Notes: generated by a model from the sequence alone, not told the origin. 64,000 nucleotides of DNA from JAVVHH01 sp964235765 (GCA_964235765.1 CAXSDH010000003.1:1-64000); one strand, 5' to 3'; shown: positions 8,874 to 17,619, counted from the stretch's first letter. Translations and numbers: made by a program.

Positions 8874-9956
8874 CTACAACTCCGGGCGAGGCATCGATCG
8901 GGCGTAGCGCGCAAACTGCTTGGCGATCGCTGGTTGACCGTCGGCGACGGATTTCCGGGTGAAGCGGACCCGCTCGAAGACGGCCTTCGACGAACTACGC
9001 AGCACTTCGACCTGAAGCGTGCTCGTCAAAAGGTCGGGCGAAGGGCTGAACGCGTCTTCATCGGACAGGGTGTAGCAGGAGAGGACCTCCGCATCCTCCG
9101 GCAGCGGCTGCGTCATGCTCACGGACAGGCTGCTGGCCTTGCCGTCCCGTTTCCGGAACATGAAATCGGTGAAGTCGCGATCCTGGAAGTCCTGCCGGCC
9201 GCTGACGACGCGCTGGCAGAACGAATGGGATTTCGCCTCGGTCACGGTGAATGCTTGGCCGCTCGGGTGAAGCTTGTTGACGAAGCCGTTCTCCACGACC
9301 GTGTCCACCTGGACCGCATCATAGTTGGCCGCCAGGCCCGACATCCGTAAGGAGTAATTGGAGTTGTAGATGACCAGCAAACCCCCGGGCGCCAAGGCGC
9401 TGTCGATCCCGGACACGAGATCCTCGAAGGCGGAGAACGGGAACTTCCCCGCCTCTCCCTCGGGCCTGTTCGCTTCTGGATACAGGCAGAGCGACGACAT
9501 GCAGAACACGACGTCGAACGGCCCGTGTTTCCGAAGCATCTCCGGGGAGGAGTTGAAGAAGGTGATGTTGCCGATCTGCTGGCGGTGCTTGGCGATGGAC
9601 AGCACGGATGGGTTGATGTCGCAGCCGAATATGTCGGCGTCGGAAAAGTACGAGCTGAGGCTGTAGCACTCCTCGCCGGTGGAGCACCCGAAGGAAAGCA
9701 CGCGCAAGGGGCGCGACAGGCCAGGGTCCCGATTGGCCTCGGCCATCCGGGCCGCCGCCGCGAAAATCTCAGGGTAGCGATCGAGTGCGGTGTGCACGGC
9801 ACGCTGGGCTTGCCAGGGGCCGTTGGTCAGAAGCGAGGCCGCATATTGGAGCAACCGCTGCGGCACGCATGCACGTGCGATCTGCCGCATGCCTGCCTTG
9901 GCATCCCAGGGAAGCCGGGTTTTGGTGAAGGATTGCGAGACGGTACTAGCTTCCAC
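8874..9956 (-). CDS. SAM-dependent methyltransferase, CheR-like motif I
   Basis: A 360-residue protein with a class I methyltransferase core. Motif I reads VLSFGCSTGEECYSLSSYF (about 86-104), close to the GCSxGEExYS form of CheR methyltransferases, followed by FGCDINPSVLSIA (acidic ribose-binding residue) and FDVVFCMSSLCLYPE. The C-terminal 150 residues (LSVSMTQPLPEDAEVL onward) match nothing I recognise. It stands alone, convergent with the kinase gene, behind an AT-rich upstream region unlike its surroundings. The substrate is unknown, and neighbouring chemotaxis genes are absent. Confidence 0.7.
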   Translation of the reverse strand: MEASTVSQSFTKTRLPWDAKAGMRQIARACVPQRLLQYAASLLTNGPWQAQRAVHTALDRYPEIFAAAARMAEANRDPGLSRPLRVLSFGCSTGEECYSLSSYFSDADIFGCDINPSVLSIAKHRQQIGNITFFNSSPEMLRKHGPFDVVFCMSSLCLYPEANRPEGEAGKFPFSAFEDLVSGIDSALAPGGLLVIYNSNYSLRMSGLAANYDAVQVDTVVENGFVNKLHPSGQAFTVTEAKSHSFCQRVVSGRQDFQDRDFTDFMFRKRDGKASSLSVSMTQPLPEDAEVLSCYTLSDEDAFSPSPDLLTSTLQVEVLRSSSKAVFERVRFTRKSVADGQPAIAKQFARYARSMPRPEL

Positions 9957-10299
9957 AACAACTCTCCTGACGTGACTGTTCGACCATTGAATGCGTAGGC
10001 GAGCGACTACCGATGCGGAATGCCTTACAAACGCGTATAGTTTACACGGAGTTCGCTTTTCGTTGTTGAAAAATTAACGGTTGGTTTTGGAAAATGTTTG
10101 TAGAGGGTTGTAGTGCATTGCCTTATTCTAGTTTTCGCGGGAGCGAGAGCTGAGTTCACGAAAATAACGTGTCTTGAGTGAGATTACAACCATTAAAAGA
10201 GACAAATGGCACTCGGATATGCGGGCAAACGTGCGCAGATCGCACTTATTGCGAGCAGGACGTGAAACTTCGGGCCGAGGGGCTCAACCCGCGGTCGTG
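9957..10299. other. AT-rich intergenic region
   Basis: A 343-bp gap between the methyltransferase start and the dnaE2 stop. From about 10010 to 10210 it is much richer in A and T than the rest of the window, with runs such as GTTGAAAAATTAACGG. It probably carries the promoter of the methyltransferase gene; I cannot pick a confident -35/-10. An open frame from 10174 runs into dnaE2 antisense and has no protein-like features. Confidence 0.45.
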
Positions 10300-13200
10300 T
10301 TAACGGAAATCTCTCGTTGGTATCCTGATCCCCGTGGAAAGCTTCTCCGGGCAATAAATGTCCCGCGGCTTCGTCCAGCCTTTCTCACCTGGGGCTTTGT
10401 CCGGGGTCTTGTCGCCCCGGTCGGGGCTGCCCGGATGGCTCGCCCCGTCGCCGCGCCCGTGCCGCAAGGGGAACGGCGCGTCGCGTTCCCCCACCTCCCG
10501 CAGCAGCGCCGACAGGTCGGTCAGCCGCTCGGTGATCACGTGCGTCACCCCGCTCTCCTTCTGCACCCGCCCGTGGCAGGCGATCATGCTGGCGGTCAGC
10601 ACGAGGCGGCGCTGGCGCTCGAAGATGCTGGGCCATAGGATCAGGTTGGCGATGCCCGTCTCGTCCTCGATGGTGATGAACATGACCCCCTTGGCCGAAC
10701 CGGGCTTCTGGCGCACCAGCACCAGGCCGGGCACCACGACCCGCCGCCCGTCCTTGACGCGGTCCAGGTCGGCGCAGGCGACCATGCCCTGGCGCGCCAG
10801 GTCGGGGCGCACGAACGCCACGGGGTGCTGACGCAGGCTCAGGCCGACGCTGCCGTAGTCCTCCACCACCGTCCGGCCCGGCCGCATCGGGGCGAGCGCC
10901 ATCGCGGGCTCCACCACCTCTGGCGCCGGCAGGCCGCGGTCGGCGGCGGCGAACAGGGGCAGCGCCTCGTCGGCCAGGGCGCGGAGGGCCCAGATCGCGC
11001 CGCGCCGGTCCACCCCGACGGAGCCGAACGCATCCGCCTCCGCCAGCCGCTCAAGCGCCGCCGCCGGCACGCGCGCGCGGCGCCACAGCTCCTCGATCCC
11101 CGCATACGCGTGCTCGCCGCGCTGCACGGCCACCTGCACGCCATGCGCCTCCGCCAGGCCTTTCACCATCCGCAGGCCCAGCCGCACCGCTAGATACCGG
11201 CCGCTTGCGGGTTCCAGCGTCGAATCCCAGCGCGAGTGGTTCACATCCACCGGCCGGATTTCGACCCCATGCTCCCGCGCATCCCGCACCACTTGCGCCG
11301 GCGCGTAGAACCCCATCGGCTGCGCGTTCAGCAGCGCGGCGCAGAACACGTCGGGGTGGTGGCATTTCATCCACGACGATGCATAGGCAATCAGCGCGAA
11401 GCTGGCGGCGTGGCTTTCCGGGAAGCCGTAGCTGCCGAACCCCTCGATCTGGCTGAACGTCTTGTCGGCAAACGCGGGCTCATAGCCGCGATCCACCATG
11501 CCCTGGATCAGCTTGTCCTTGAAATGCGAGACGCCGCCGGTGACCTTGAACGTGGCCATGGCCCGGCGCAACTGGTCCGCCTCGCCCGGCGTGAACCCCG
11601 CGCACTGGATCGCCACCTGCATCGCCTGTTCCTGGAACAGCGGCACGCCCAACGTTTTCTCCAGCACGCGGCGCAGTTCGGGCTGCGGATACTCCACCGG
11701 CTCCAGCCCTTCCCGCCGCCGCAAGTAGGGGTGGACCATGTCGCCTTGGATGGGGCCGGGGCGGACGATCGCCACTTGGATGGTGAGGTCGTACAGCGTC
11801 GCCGGCTTCATGCGCGGCAGCATCGACATCTGCGCGCGGCTCTCGATCTGGAAGGTGCCGAGCGTGTCCGCGCGCTGGATCATCCGGTAGGTCGCCGGGT
11901 CCTCCTGCGGGATGCCGGCGAGATCCAAGCGCTGGCCGCGGTGCTCGGCCAGCAGGTCGAAGGCGCGGCGCATGCAGCCCAGCATGCCGAGCCCGAGCAC
12001 ATCGACCTTCATGAACTTCAGCGCATCGATGTCGTCCTTGTCCCATTCGATCACCTGGCGGTCCTTCATCGAGGCCGGCTCGATCGGCACCAGGTCGGCA
12101 AGCGGGTCGCGGGTCAGCACGAAACCGCCGGGGTGCTGGCCGAGGTGGCGGGGAAAGCCGATCAACTGCCGCGCCAGATCTAGCGTGAGGCGCAGGCGGC
12201 GGTCGGCCAGGTTCAGGTTCAACGCCTCCGCATGACGCTCCTCGACGCCCTCCTCCGACCAGCCCCAGACCTGGGTGGCGAGCGCCCCGGTCACGTCCTC
12301 GGTCAGGCCGAGCACCTTGCCCACCTCGCGCACGGCGCCGCGGGCGCGGTAGCGGATGACCGTGGCACACAACGCCGCGCGGCTGCGGCCGTAATGCTCG
12401 TACACCCATTGGATCACCCGCTCGCGCTGCTCGTGCTCGAAATCCACGTCGATATCGGGCGGCTCGTGGCGCTCGGCGGAGACGAAGCGTTCGAACAGCA
12501 GGCCGCTGCTGGCTGGGTCGATGCTGGTGACGCCCAGCACGTAGCAGACGGCGGAGTTGGCGGCCGATCCGCGGCCCTGGCACAGGATGTCCTGGCTGCG
12601 GGCATAGCGGACGATGCTGTTCACCGTGAGGAAATAGGGCGCGTAATCCAGTTGCTTGATCAGCGTCAGCTCGTGTTGCAACTGCCGGGCCACCTTCTCC
12701 GGGACGCCGCCGGGGTAACGGACGTCCGCCCCCGCCCAGGTCAGCCGTTGCAGCGTCTCCTGCGGCGAGAGGCCGGGGGTCTCCACCTCGTCCGGATATT
12801 GGTAGCGCAAATCGGACAAATCGAAGTTGCAGCGGCCCGCCAGCTCGGTGGTGCGTTCGATGGCGCCGGGGTGGCGGGCGAACAGCCGGGCCATCTCCTC
12901 GGGCGGCTTGAGGTGCCGGTCCGCGTGGCGCTCCCGCCGGAACCCGGCCGCGTCGATGGTGCAGCCCTTGCGGATGCAGGTGACCACGTCCTGCAGGATA
13001 CGCCGTTCCGGAAGGTGGAACAGCACGTCCCCGGTGGCGATCAGCGGCGTGCGCGCGGCCCGGCCCATCTCGGCAAGCTGGTGCAGGCGCACCGCCTCGC
13101 CGGGCCGCCGGCGAATGACGCCGGCGAGGTAAGCCCGGCCCGGCGCATCCCTGTGCAGCCGCGCAAGGTGGGCGGCGAGCCGCGCATCCGGCTCATCCGG

Positions 13201-13602
13201 CAACAGGATATAGAGCAAGCCCGCGCCGCCCGCCTCCAGGTCGTCCCAGGAGAGGTCGCACCCGCCCTTGCCGGCGCGCGACTTGCCCAGCGTGAGCAAC
13301 CGGCACAGGCGGGACCAGGCCGGGCGGTCCGTGGGATAGGCGAGCAGCGCTGCGCCGTCGGCAAGCTCGAGCCGGCAGCCGGCGACCAGCCGCACCTTGG
13401 TGGCCTTCGCCGCCTCCCACGCCCGCACGATGCCGGCGACCGAGTTGCGGTCGGCGATCCCCAGCGCTGCAATGTCATAAGCGGCGGCCTGCGCGAACAG
13501 CTCCTCCGGATGGCTCGCGCCGCGCAGGAAGCTGTAATTGGTGGTGACCTGAAGCTCGGCGTAGGCGGGCATGGCGTAGGCGGGCATGGCGTAGGCGGGC
13601 AT
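10300..13602 (-). CDS. dnaE2: Error-prone DNA polymerase III alpha subunit DnaE2 (ImuC)
   Basis: Catalytic subunit of the ImuA-ImuB-DnaE2 translesion machinery, which copies past DNA lesions at the cost of mutations. The chain of about 1100 residues has an N-terminal PHP domain (ELQVTTNYSFLRGASHPEEL), the C-family polymerase palm with PDIDVDF near residue 383, a helix-hairpin-helix region and a C-terminal OB fold (VVVPGLVLVRQKPGSAKG). The end (DIYCPEKL...TRDFR) matches the family, so it is complete. Four in-frame starts occur: GTG 13608, ATG 13602, 13587 and 13572, the ATGs created by a 15-bp repeat. I chose 13602 because AGG lies about 8 bases upstream. It has its own LexA box. Confidence 0.92.
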   Translation of the reverse strand: MPAYAMPAYAMPAYAELQVTTNYSFLRGASHPEELFAQAAAYDIAALGIADRNSVAGIVRAWEAAKATKVRLVAGCRLELADGAALLAYPTDRPAWSRLCRLLTLGKSRAGKGGCDLSWDDLEAGGAGLLYILLPDEPDARLAAHLARLHRDAPGRAYLAGVIRRRPGEAVRLHQLAEMGRAARTPLIATGDVLFHLPERRILQDVVTCIRKGCTIDAAGFRRERHADRHLKPPEEMARLFARHPGAIERTTELAGRCNFDLSDLRYQYPDEVETPGLSPQETLQRLTWAGADVRYPGGVPEKVARQLQHELTLIKQLDYAPYFLTVNSIVRYARSQDILCQGRGSAANSAVCYVLGVTSIDPASSGLLFERFVSAERHEPPDIDVDFEHEQRERVIQWVYEHYGRSRAALCATVIRYRARGAVREVGKVLGLTEDVTGALATQVWGWSEEGVEERHAEALNLNLADRRLRLTLDLARQLIGFPRHLGQHPGGFVLTRDPLADLVPIEPASMKDRQVIEWDKDDIDALKFMKVDVLGLGMLGCMRRAFDLLAEHRGQRLDLAGIPQEDPATYRMIQRADTLGTFQIESRAQMSMLPRMKPATLYDLTIQVAIVRPGPIQGDMVHPYLRRREGLEPVEYPQPELRRVLEKTLGVPLFQEQAMQVAIQCAGFTPGEADQLRRAMATFKVTGGVSHFKDKLIQGMVDRGYEPAFADKTFSQIEGFGSYGFPESHAASFALIAYASSWMKCHHPDVFCAALLNAQPMGFYAPAQVVRDAREHGVEIRPVDVNHSRWDSTLEPASGRYLAVRLGLRMVKGLAEAHGVQVAVQRGEHAYAGIEELWRRARVPAAALERLAEADAFGSVGVDRRGAIWALRALADEALPLFAAADRGLPAPEVVEPAMALAPMRPGRTVVEDYGSVGLSLRQHPVAFVRPDLARQGMVACADLDRVKDGRRVVVPGLVLVRQKPGSAKGVMFITIEDETGIANLILWPSIFERQRRLVLTASMIACHGRVQKESGVTHVITERLTDLSALLREVGERDAPFPLRHGRGDGASHPGSPDRGDKTPDKAPGEKGWTKPRDIYCPEKLSTGIRIPTRDFR

Positions 13603-13605
13603 GGG
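13558..13605 (-). repeat. 15-bp tandem repeat (3 copies) containing the dnaE2 start codon
   Basis: Three copies of a 15-bp unit (GTAGGCGGGCATGGC on the + strand) encode Met-Pro-Ala-Tyr-Ala three times at the DnaE2 N-terminus. Each unit supplies one ATG in frame. The family protein normally starts once, just before the AELQVTT segment, so two copies look like duplications. Confidence 0.9.
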
Positions 13606-13631
13606 CACACCTTAGCCCGGTCCGCGTATAG

Positions 13632-13646
13632 GAACAAATCACGAAC
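13632..13646 (-). promoter_or_regulatory. LexA (SOS) box of dnaE2
   Basis: GAAC-AAATCAC-GAAC on the + strand, that is GTTC-N7-GTTC in the direction of dnaE2, is the direct-repeat operator used by alphaproteobacterial LexA. It lies 30 bp upstream of the chosen dnaE2 start. This suggests that dnaE2 is transcribed from its own damage-inducible promoter and not only by read-through from imuAB. Confidence 0.8.
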
Positions 13647-13651
13647 TTGCT

Positions 13652-13699
13652 GCTGGGCTGGAGTCAGGCTGGGCCGGAGTCAGGCTGGGCCGGAGTCAG
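13652..13699. repeat. 16-bp tandem repeat (3 copies) between imuB and dnaE2
   Basis: Three head-to-tail copies of a 16-bp unit (GCTGGGCYGGAGTCAG; first copy T, others C at the seventh-eighth base pair) fill the space between the imuB stop and the dnaE2 LexA box. It is not coding; the unit is not a multiple of three. Confidence 0.85.
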
Positions 13700-13704
13700 G
13701 TGGC

Positions 13705-15198
13705 TTAGAACATGCCGTGCAGGAACCAGCAGAGATCGCCGGTCGCGGGGTCCATCCCGTCGCCCTGGCGGAATAGCCAAAACCGGCGGCCGTCCTCGTC
13801 TTCCACGCGAAAATAGTCGCGCACCGCCTGGGTCTCGCCGTCGCGGCGCCACCATTCGCCGTAAATCCGTTCGGGGCCGTCCGCCCGGCGGATGCGGTGG
13901 CGGTGGCGGCGCCAGATGAAGGCGGCCGGGGCATGGTCCGGCAGGCCGGCGATGGCATCCACCGGGCGGGGCGGGTCCAGCAGGCGGGTGGGGGCGGGCT
14001 GCAAGCCCGGCCAGGTGACGCCGCCCTGTTTCGTCAGGGCGGGCACCCGGCGCACCGCGCGTTCGGGCACGTCGCTTTCCACCGGCGCCGCGCGGTATAC
14101 CCGCTCTGCGCCCAGGCGGTTGGCCAGCCGGTCCACCAGGGTGGAGACGTCGGAGCCGCCTGCCGTATCCTCCTGCCGCCAGCGCAGCGGTTCCGCGAGC
14201 GCCACCACGAGGCGCATGGCCTCGATGCCCAGGCCGGGATCGACGGTTTCCAGATGCTCGCCGAGCAGCCGGGCCAGGTGGCGCGCATCCCGGTTCGGGC
14301 GGGCGGCGCCGATGCGCACGGCCTGCACCGCGCCGTCCACACGCTCGAACAGCAGGTCGACCCGGCGGGCGCCGAGGCCGGCGCGTTCCATCTGGGCGCA
14401 TAGGGGGGCCAGCAGCGCCGCGGTGGCATGGGACAGCGCCTCGGCGGTCAGCAAGGGTTCCAGGAACATCAGCCGGTGCTGCAACGGGGTTTCGGGCGGC
14501 AGCGGCTGGATGGGTTCGTGCACGCGCCCATGCGCCTGGTCCAGCCGCAGGCCGGGCTCCTTTCCGAAGCGCCGGGCCAGCAAGGCGCGGGGAATGCGCG
14601 CCAGGTGGCCGGCCTGCTCGAACCCCAGGCGGCGCAGGGTGGCGACGGTTTCGGCTGGCAGCCGCAGCGCCTGGACGGGGAGGGGGCCGATGGCGCCGGC
14701 TTGGGCGCCGGGGGGAACGATCGGTCCGCCGCCGAAGCGCGCCACCGCATGGGCGGCGCCGGGCGTGTCGGCGATGGCGGCGCGGGCCTCGAACCCATCC
14801 TGCGCCAGGCGATTCACCAAATGCGCCAGCAAGGCCGCCTCGCCGCCCCATAGATGCGTGCAGCCCGCCGCATCCAGCCACAGCCCGTCCCTGCCGTCGG
14901 CGGCGGCGAGCGGCGTGGTGCGGTGGCACCACCGGGCCAGGCGCTCGAGGGAGGCCGCGTCCGCCTCCAGGTCGGCCTCCAGCACCGCGAGGCCCGGCAC
15001 CACCGCCATGGCTTGCGCCACCGCCATGCCGGGCCGCAGCCCCAAGGCGGCCGCCGCGCGGTCGGCCGCCGCGATCACCCGGCGACGCCCGTCGTGCAGC
15101 GCCGTCACCGATGGGTCAGGCGACGCCCCGGCTCCGGCCAAGCGACGCAGCCGGTCGGTCGGCCAATGGGGCAACCATACCGAGATGACCCGACGCAT
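13705..15198 (-). CDS. imuB: ImuB, catalytically inactive Y-family polymerase-like protein
   Basis: A 497-residue Y-family polymerase homologue that acts as the hub of damage-induced mutagenesis, tying ImuA, DnaE2 and the sliding clamp together. The start MRRVISVWLPHWPTDRLRR is typical of ImuB. The N-terminal position that holds the metal-binding acidic residues in active Y polymerases reads VWLPHWPTD, and no DE pair is seen in the palm, so it should not polymerise; this is known for the family. The ATG at 15198 lies inside the 3' end of imuA (83-bp overlap), which implies translational coupling. Confidence 0.92.
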   Translation of the reverse strand: MRRVISVWLPHWPTDRLRRLAGAGASPDPSVTALHDGRRRVIAAADRAAAALGLRPGMAVAQAMAVVPGLAVLEADLEADAASLERLARWCHRTTPLAAADGRDGLWLDAAGCTHLWGGEAALLAHLVNRLAQDGFEARAAIADTPGAAHAVARFGGGPIVPPGAQAGAIGPLPVQALRLPAETVATLRRLGFEQAGHLARIPRALLARRFGKEPGLRLDQAHGRVHEPIQPLPPETPLQHRLMFLEPLLTAEALSHATAALLAPLCAQMERAGLGARRVDLLFERVDGAVQAVRIGAARPNRDARHLARLLGEHLETVDPGLGIEAMRLVVALAEPLRWRQEDTAGGSDVSTLVDRLANRLGAERVYRAAPVESDVPERAVRRVPALTKQGGVTWPGLQPAPTRLLDPPRPVDAIAGLPDHAPAAFIWRRHRHRIRRADGPERIYGEWWRRDGETQAVRDYFRVEDEDGRRFWLFRQGDGMDPATGDLCWFLHGMF

Positions 15199-15889
15199 CG
15201 CATGCCTCCGTGATCCACGAGCCCGTTCGTCCGCCGCGGCAGCGCAGCAGGTCCAACCGCCATCGCACCCGGCCCAGGCCCGGCACCTCGGGCGCATGCG
15301 GCACGGGGGGCGCCGAGGGCAGGGCGCCGATGCGCCATCGGGTTACGGCCGCCAGGGCGCCGGCAAGCTCGGCCTCGCGCGCGCGCGGCCGCCGCAGCAG
15401 CAGCGCGGTGACGCCCGTGGCCTCGGCCGCCAGTTGCAGCCGGCGGGAGGCGCTGAGCGACAGGCGGCCCGAAACCTCGGCCGCCACGCCCGCAAGGCCG
15501 TGGTGGCGCAGGCCTTCCTCCATCACCAGCAACAGCGCGTCGCCCCGCCCGGCTTCGGCGTATACCACCCGATCCGGATGCAGCCCGGCGCTGGCGAGGC
15601 CGGGGGCGAACAGGTCCTGCCGCTCCAGCACCCACAGCACGGGGCCGGGGATGCGGGCGAAGATGCCGGCGGCGAACAGGGCGGCGGCGGCGGCATGCTC
15701 GCCATCCGCGCCGCTGCCCGCCACCTCGTGCAAAGCGCCGAGCGGCAGGCCGCCGCCGGGCAGGGCGGCATCGAGGAAGGGCAAGCCGAACGGCAGGAGC
15801 GCCGGGGCATGGGCTGGGCAGCCGCGCTCGATGCGCGCGATGGCGGCGCGAAGCTGGGTGAGGGTTTCGGGGTCGCGGGCCTGCTGCAT
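15116..15889 (-). CDS. imuA: ImuA, RecA-like partner of the mutasome
   Basis: A 257-residue SulA/RecA-like protein that begins the imuAB operon. Typical stretches are PFGLPFLDAALPGGGLPLGALHEVAG and PGPVLWVLERQDLFAPGL. ImuA is required with ImuB and DnaE2 for SOS mutagenesis in bacteria that lack UmuDC. I placed the start at ATG 15889, because the family begins close to the Leu-Arg-x-x-Ile-Ala-x-Ile-Glu segment and the LexA box ends only 7 bp upstream. A longer frame to 16096 has no family similarity. Confidence 0.9.
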   Translation of the reverse strand: MQQARDPETLTQLRAAIARIERGCPAHAPALLPFGLPFLDAALPGGGLPLGALHEVAGSGADGEHAAAAALFAAGIFARIPGPVLWVLERQDLFAPGLASAGLHPDRVVYAEAGRGDALLLVMEEGLRHHGLAGVAAEVSGRLSLSASRRLQLAAEATGVTALLLRRPRAREAELAGALAAVTRWRIGALPSAPPVPHAPEVPGLGRVRWRLDLLRCRGGRTGSWITEACDASGHLGMVAPLADRPAASLGRSRGVA

Positions 15890-15895
15890 GGGAAT

Positions 15896-15910
15896 GTTCC
15901 CATTTTGTTC
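15896..15910 (-). promoter_or_regulatory. LexA (SOS) box of imuAB
   Basis: GTTC-CCATTTT-GTTC on the + strand (GAAC-N7-GAAC in gene direction) immediately before the imuA start codon. It is a perfect copy of the alphaproteobacterial LexA operator. Bound LexA would cover the leader and ribosome site. Confidence 0.85.
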
Positions 15911-16107
15911 TTTATGGCGGCGACCGTCAAGGTTGGCGCGTAACATAAACAGCAGGACTGGAACTCGGCCTTGCAAGACATTGATCTTCAAGCAATGAAA
16001 AACTAAGGCTGCCTGACGTTTGTGGTCCCGAGAACCAATCGGCATCGCGAGCGTTGCACTATGCGAGCGTGCGGGTGCCTTGCCCGCCCTGCACAAGGGG
16101 ACTGCAA

Positions 16108-16182
16108 GTGAACAGCATCATCTACATCGTCGGGCTCGTCGTCGTCGTCGTCGCCATCCTGTCCTTCTTCGGCCTGCGCTGA
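16108..16182 (+). CDS. 24-residue single-span membrane protein
   Basis: A tiny gene starting at GTG 16108 behind AAGGGGA. It encodes MNSIIYIVGLVVVVVAILSF followed by FGLR: one hydrophobic helix and a short positive tail. I recall very similar tiny proteins as conserved hypotheticals in Alphaproteobacteria; their function is unknown to me. Its last codons and stop are duplicated just downstream. Confidence 0.65.
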   Translation: MNSIIYIVGLVVVVVAILSFFGLR

Positions 16183-16212
16183 ACCCGGCCTTCGGCCTGC
16201 GCTGAACCCGGC
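16168..16212. repeat. 23-bp tandem duplication at the end of the small membrane gene
   Basis: A unit beginning TTCGGCCTGCGCTGAACCCG occurs at 16168 and again at 16191, copying the FGLR-stop end of the small gene into the gap before the efflux-pump stop codon. Confidence 0.85.
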
Positions 16213-16223
16213 GGCGGCGCGCC

Positions 16224-17414
16224 CTAGGCGCGCCGTCTGAGGTCTGGCAGCAGCGCCGCAAACAGGCCCAAGGCGGGCAGGACCGAGCATATGCGATAGA
16301 CGAAGGCGAGGCTGGTATGGTCCACCAGCTCGCCTAGCGCCGCGGCTCCCACGCCTCCCAGGCCGAACGCCAAGCCGAAGAAGATGCCCGCCACCAGCCC
16401 GACCCGGCCGGGCAGCAATTCCTGCGCATAGACCAGGATCGACGACGAGGCCGAGGCTAGGATCACCCCGATGACGACGGTGAGCACGGCGGTGCCCACC
16501 AGGTTGGCGTAGGGCAGCGCAAGGGTGAACGGCAGCACGCCCAGGATCGAGAACCAGATCACCCGCTTGCGCCCGACCCGGTCGCTGATCGGGCCGCCGG
16601 CGACCACGCCGACCGCAAACGCGCCCAGGAACAGGAACAGCAGCAACTGCGAGGTCTGCACCGAAACGCCGAAGGTCTCGATGACATAGAAGGTGTAGAA
16701 GGTGTTCAGGCTGGCCACGTAGAAGAACTTGGACGTCAGCAGCACGACCAGGATCGCCAGCGTGAACTGCACTTGGCGGCGCGGCAGCAACGGCGCCGGC
16801 ACGGCCGCCCGGGTCCGCTGCGCCGGGATGCGGCTCTGATACCAGCGTCCGACGCCGGACAGGACCAGCATGGCCAGCAGCGCCGCCGCCGAGAACCAGG
16901 CCACGCTGCCCTGGCCATATGGAATGACGATGAACGCCGCAAGCAGCGGCCCCGTTGCCGAGCCCAGGTTGCCACCCACTTGGAACACGCTCTGCGCCAT
17001 GCCGAACCGCCCGCCGGAGGCCAGCCGCGCCACGCGCGACGCCTCCGGATGGAACACGCTGCTGCCCAACCCGATCAGGGACGCGGCGACCAGCAGGGAC
17101 CAGAAGTGCCCGGCCCGGGCCATCAGCAGCAGCCCGAGCAGCGTGGCGCCCATGCCGATCGGCAGCGAGAAGGGCAGGGGCCGCCTATCGGTATAAAGCC
17201 CCACGAGCGGCTGCAGCATCGAGGCGGTGATCTGGAACGCCAAGGTGATGAGCCCGATCTGGCCGAAATCGAGCGCGTAATTGTCTTTCAGAATCGGATA
17301 GATCGCCGGCAGCAGGGATTGGATGAGGTCGTTCAGCAAGTGCGAGAAGCTGATGGCCAGCAGCACCGGAAAGGCGGCGGTGGAGGCGCCCGGGCTGGCG
17401 GTCGTGCTCGACAT
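16224..17414 (-). CDS. fsr: MFS efflux transporter, fosmidomycin-resistance (Fsr) type
   Basis: A 12-helix major facilitator of 396 residues. The N-terminus SFSHLLNDLIQSLLPAIYP and the early motif QIGLITLAFQIT are characteristic of the Fsr family, and GGPISDRVGRKRVI is the MFS loop motif between helices 8 and 9. Members export fosmidomycin and some other small molecules; the physiological substrate here is unknown. The ATG at 17414 gives MSSTTASPG before the first helix; a longer frame to 17492 is less likely. Confidence 0.85.
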   Translation of the reverse strand: MSSTTASPGASTAAFPVLLAISFSHLLNDLIQSLLPAIYPILKDNYALDFGQIGLITLAFQITASMLQPLVGLYTDRRPLPFSLPIGMGATLLGLLLMARAGHFWSLLVAASLIGLGSSVFHPEASRVARLASGGRFGMAQSVFQVGGNLGSATGPLLAAFIVIPYGQGSVAWFSAAALLAMLVLSGVGRWYQSRIPAQRTRAAVPAPLLPRRQVQFTLAILVVLLTSKFFYVASLNTFYTFYVIETFGVSVQTSQLLLFLFLGAFAVGVVAGGPISDRVGRKRVIWFSILGVLPFTLALPYANLVGTAVLTVVIGVILASASSSILVYAQELLPGRVGLVAGIFFGLAFGLGGVGAAALGELVDHTSLAFVYRICSVLPALGLFAALLPDLRRRA

Positions 17415-17421
17415 GCTCTCT

Positions 17422-17449
17422 CCTGCTGAAGCCGGCCTGCTGAAGCCGG
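17422..17449. repeat. 14-bp tandem duplication upstream of fsr
   Basis: CCTGCTGAAGCCGG occurs twice in a row just before the fsr start codon, within its leader. Confidence 0.8.
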
Positions 17450-17580
17450 CCTTGTCCGGGCTGGTACGTGATGCCGGCGCGCGCCGCTGCAATGGTCATT
17501 TCATAGTGCAGCGGGATCATGCCGAACCGGCGGATCGCTTCCAAGCCTGTAGGCCGCCTGCAGGCCGCCTTGCGCCGGGA

Positions 17581-17619
17581 GCGCCAGGGGTCTAGCGCCA
17601 GGGATCTAGCGCCAGGGAT
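17581..17619. repeat. 14-bp tandem repeat (about 3 copies)
   Basis: GCGCCAGGGRTCTA occurs in tandem at 17581 and 17595, with a third partial copy from 17609, in the noncoding region between fsr and the gene fragment before the gap. The rest of 17450-17675 shows no gene. Confidence 0.8.

Noticed and set aside
8565..9350. 261-codon plus-strand frame opposite the methyltransferase
   Set aside because: Antisense shadow; the minus-strand protein has clear SAM motifs.
13558..13699. CRISPR-like array
   Set aside because: Units are head to tail without spacers, 15 and 16 bp long, and no cas genes are present.
15890..16096. Longer ImuA start at 16096
   Set aside because: The extra 69 residues have no family similarity and would include the LexA box and the divergent intergenic region.
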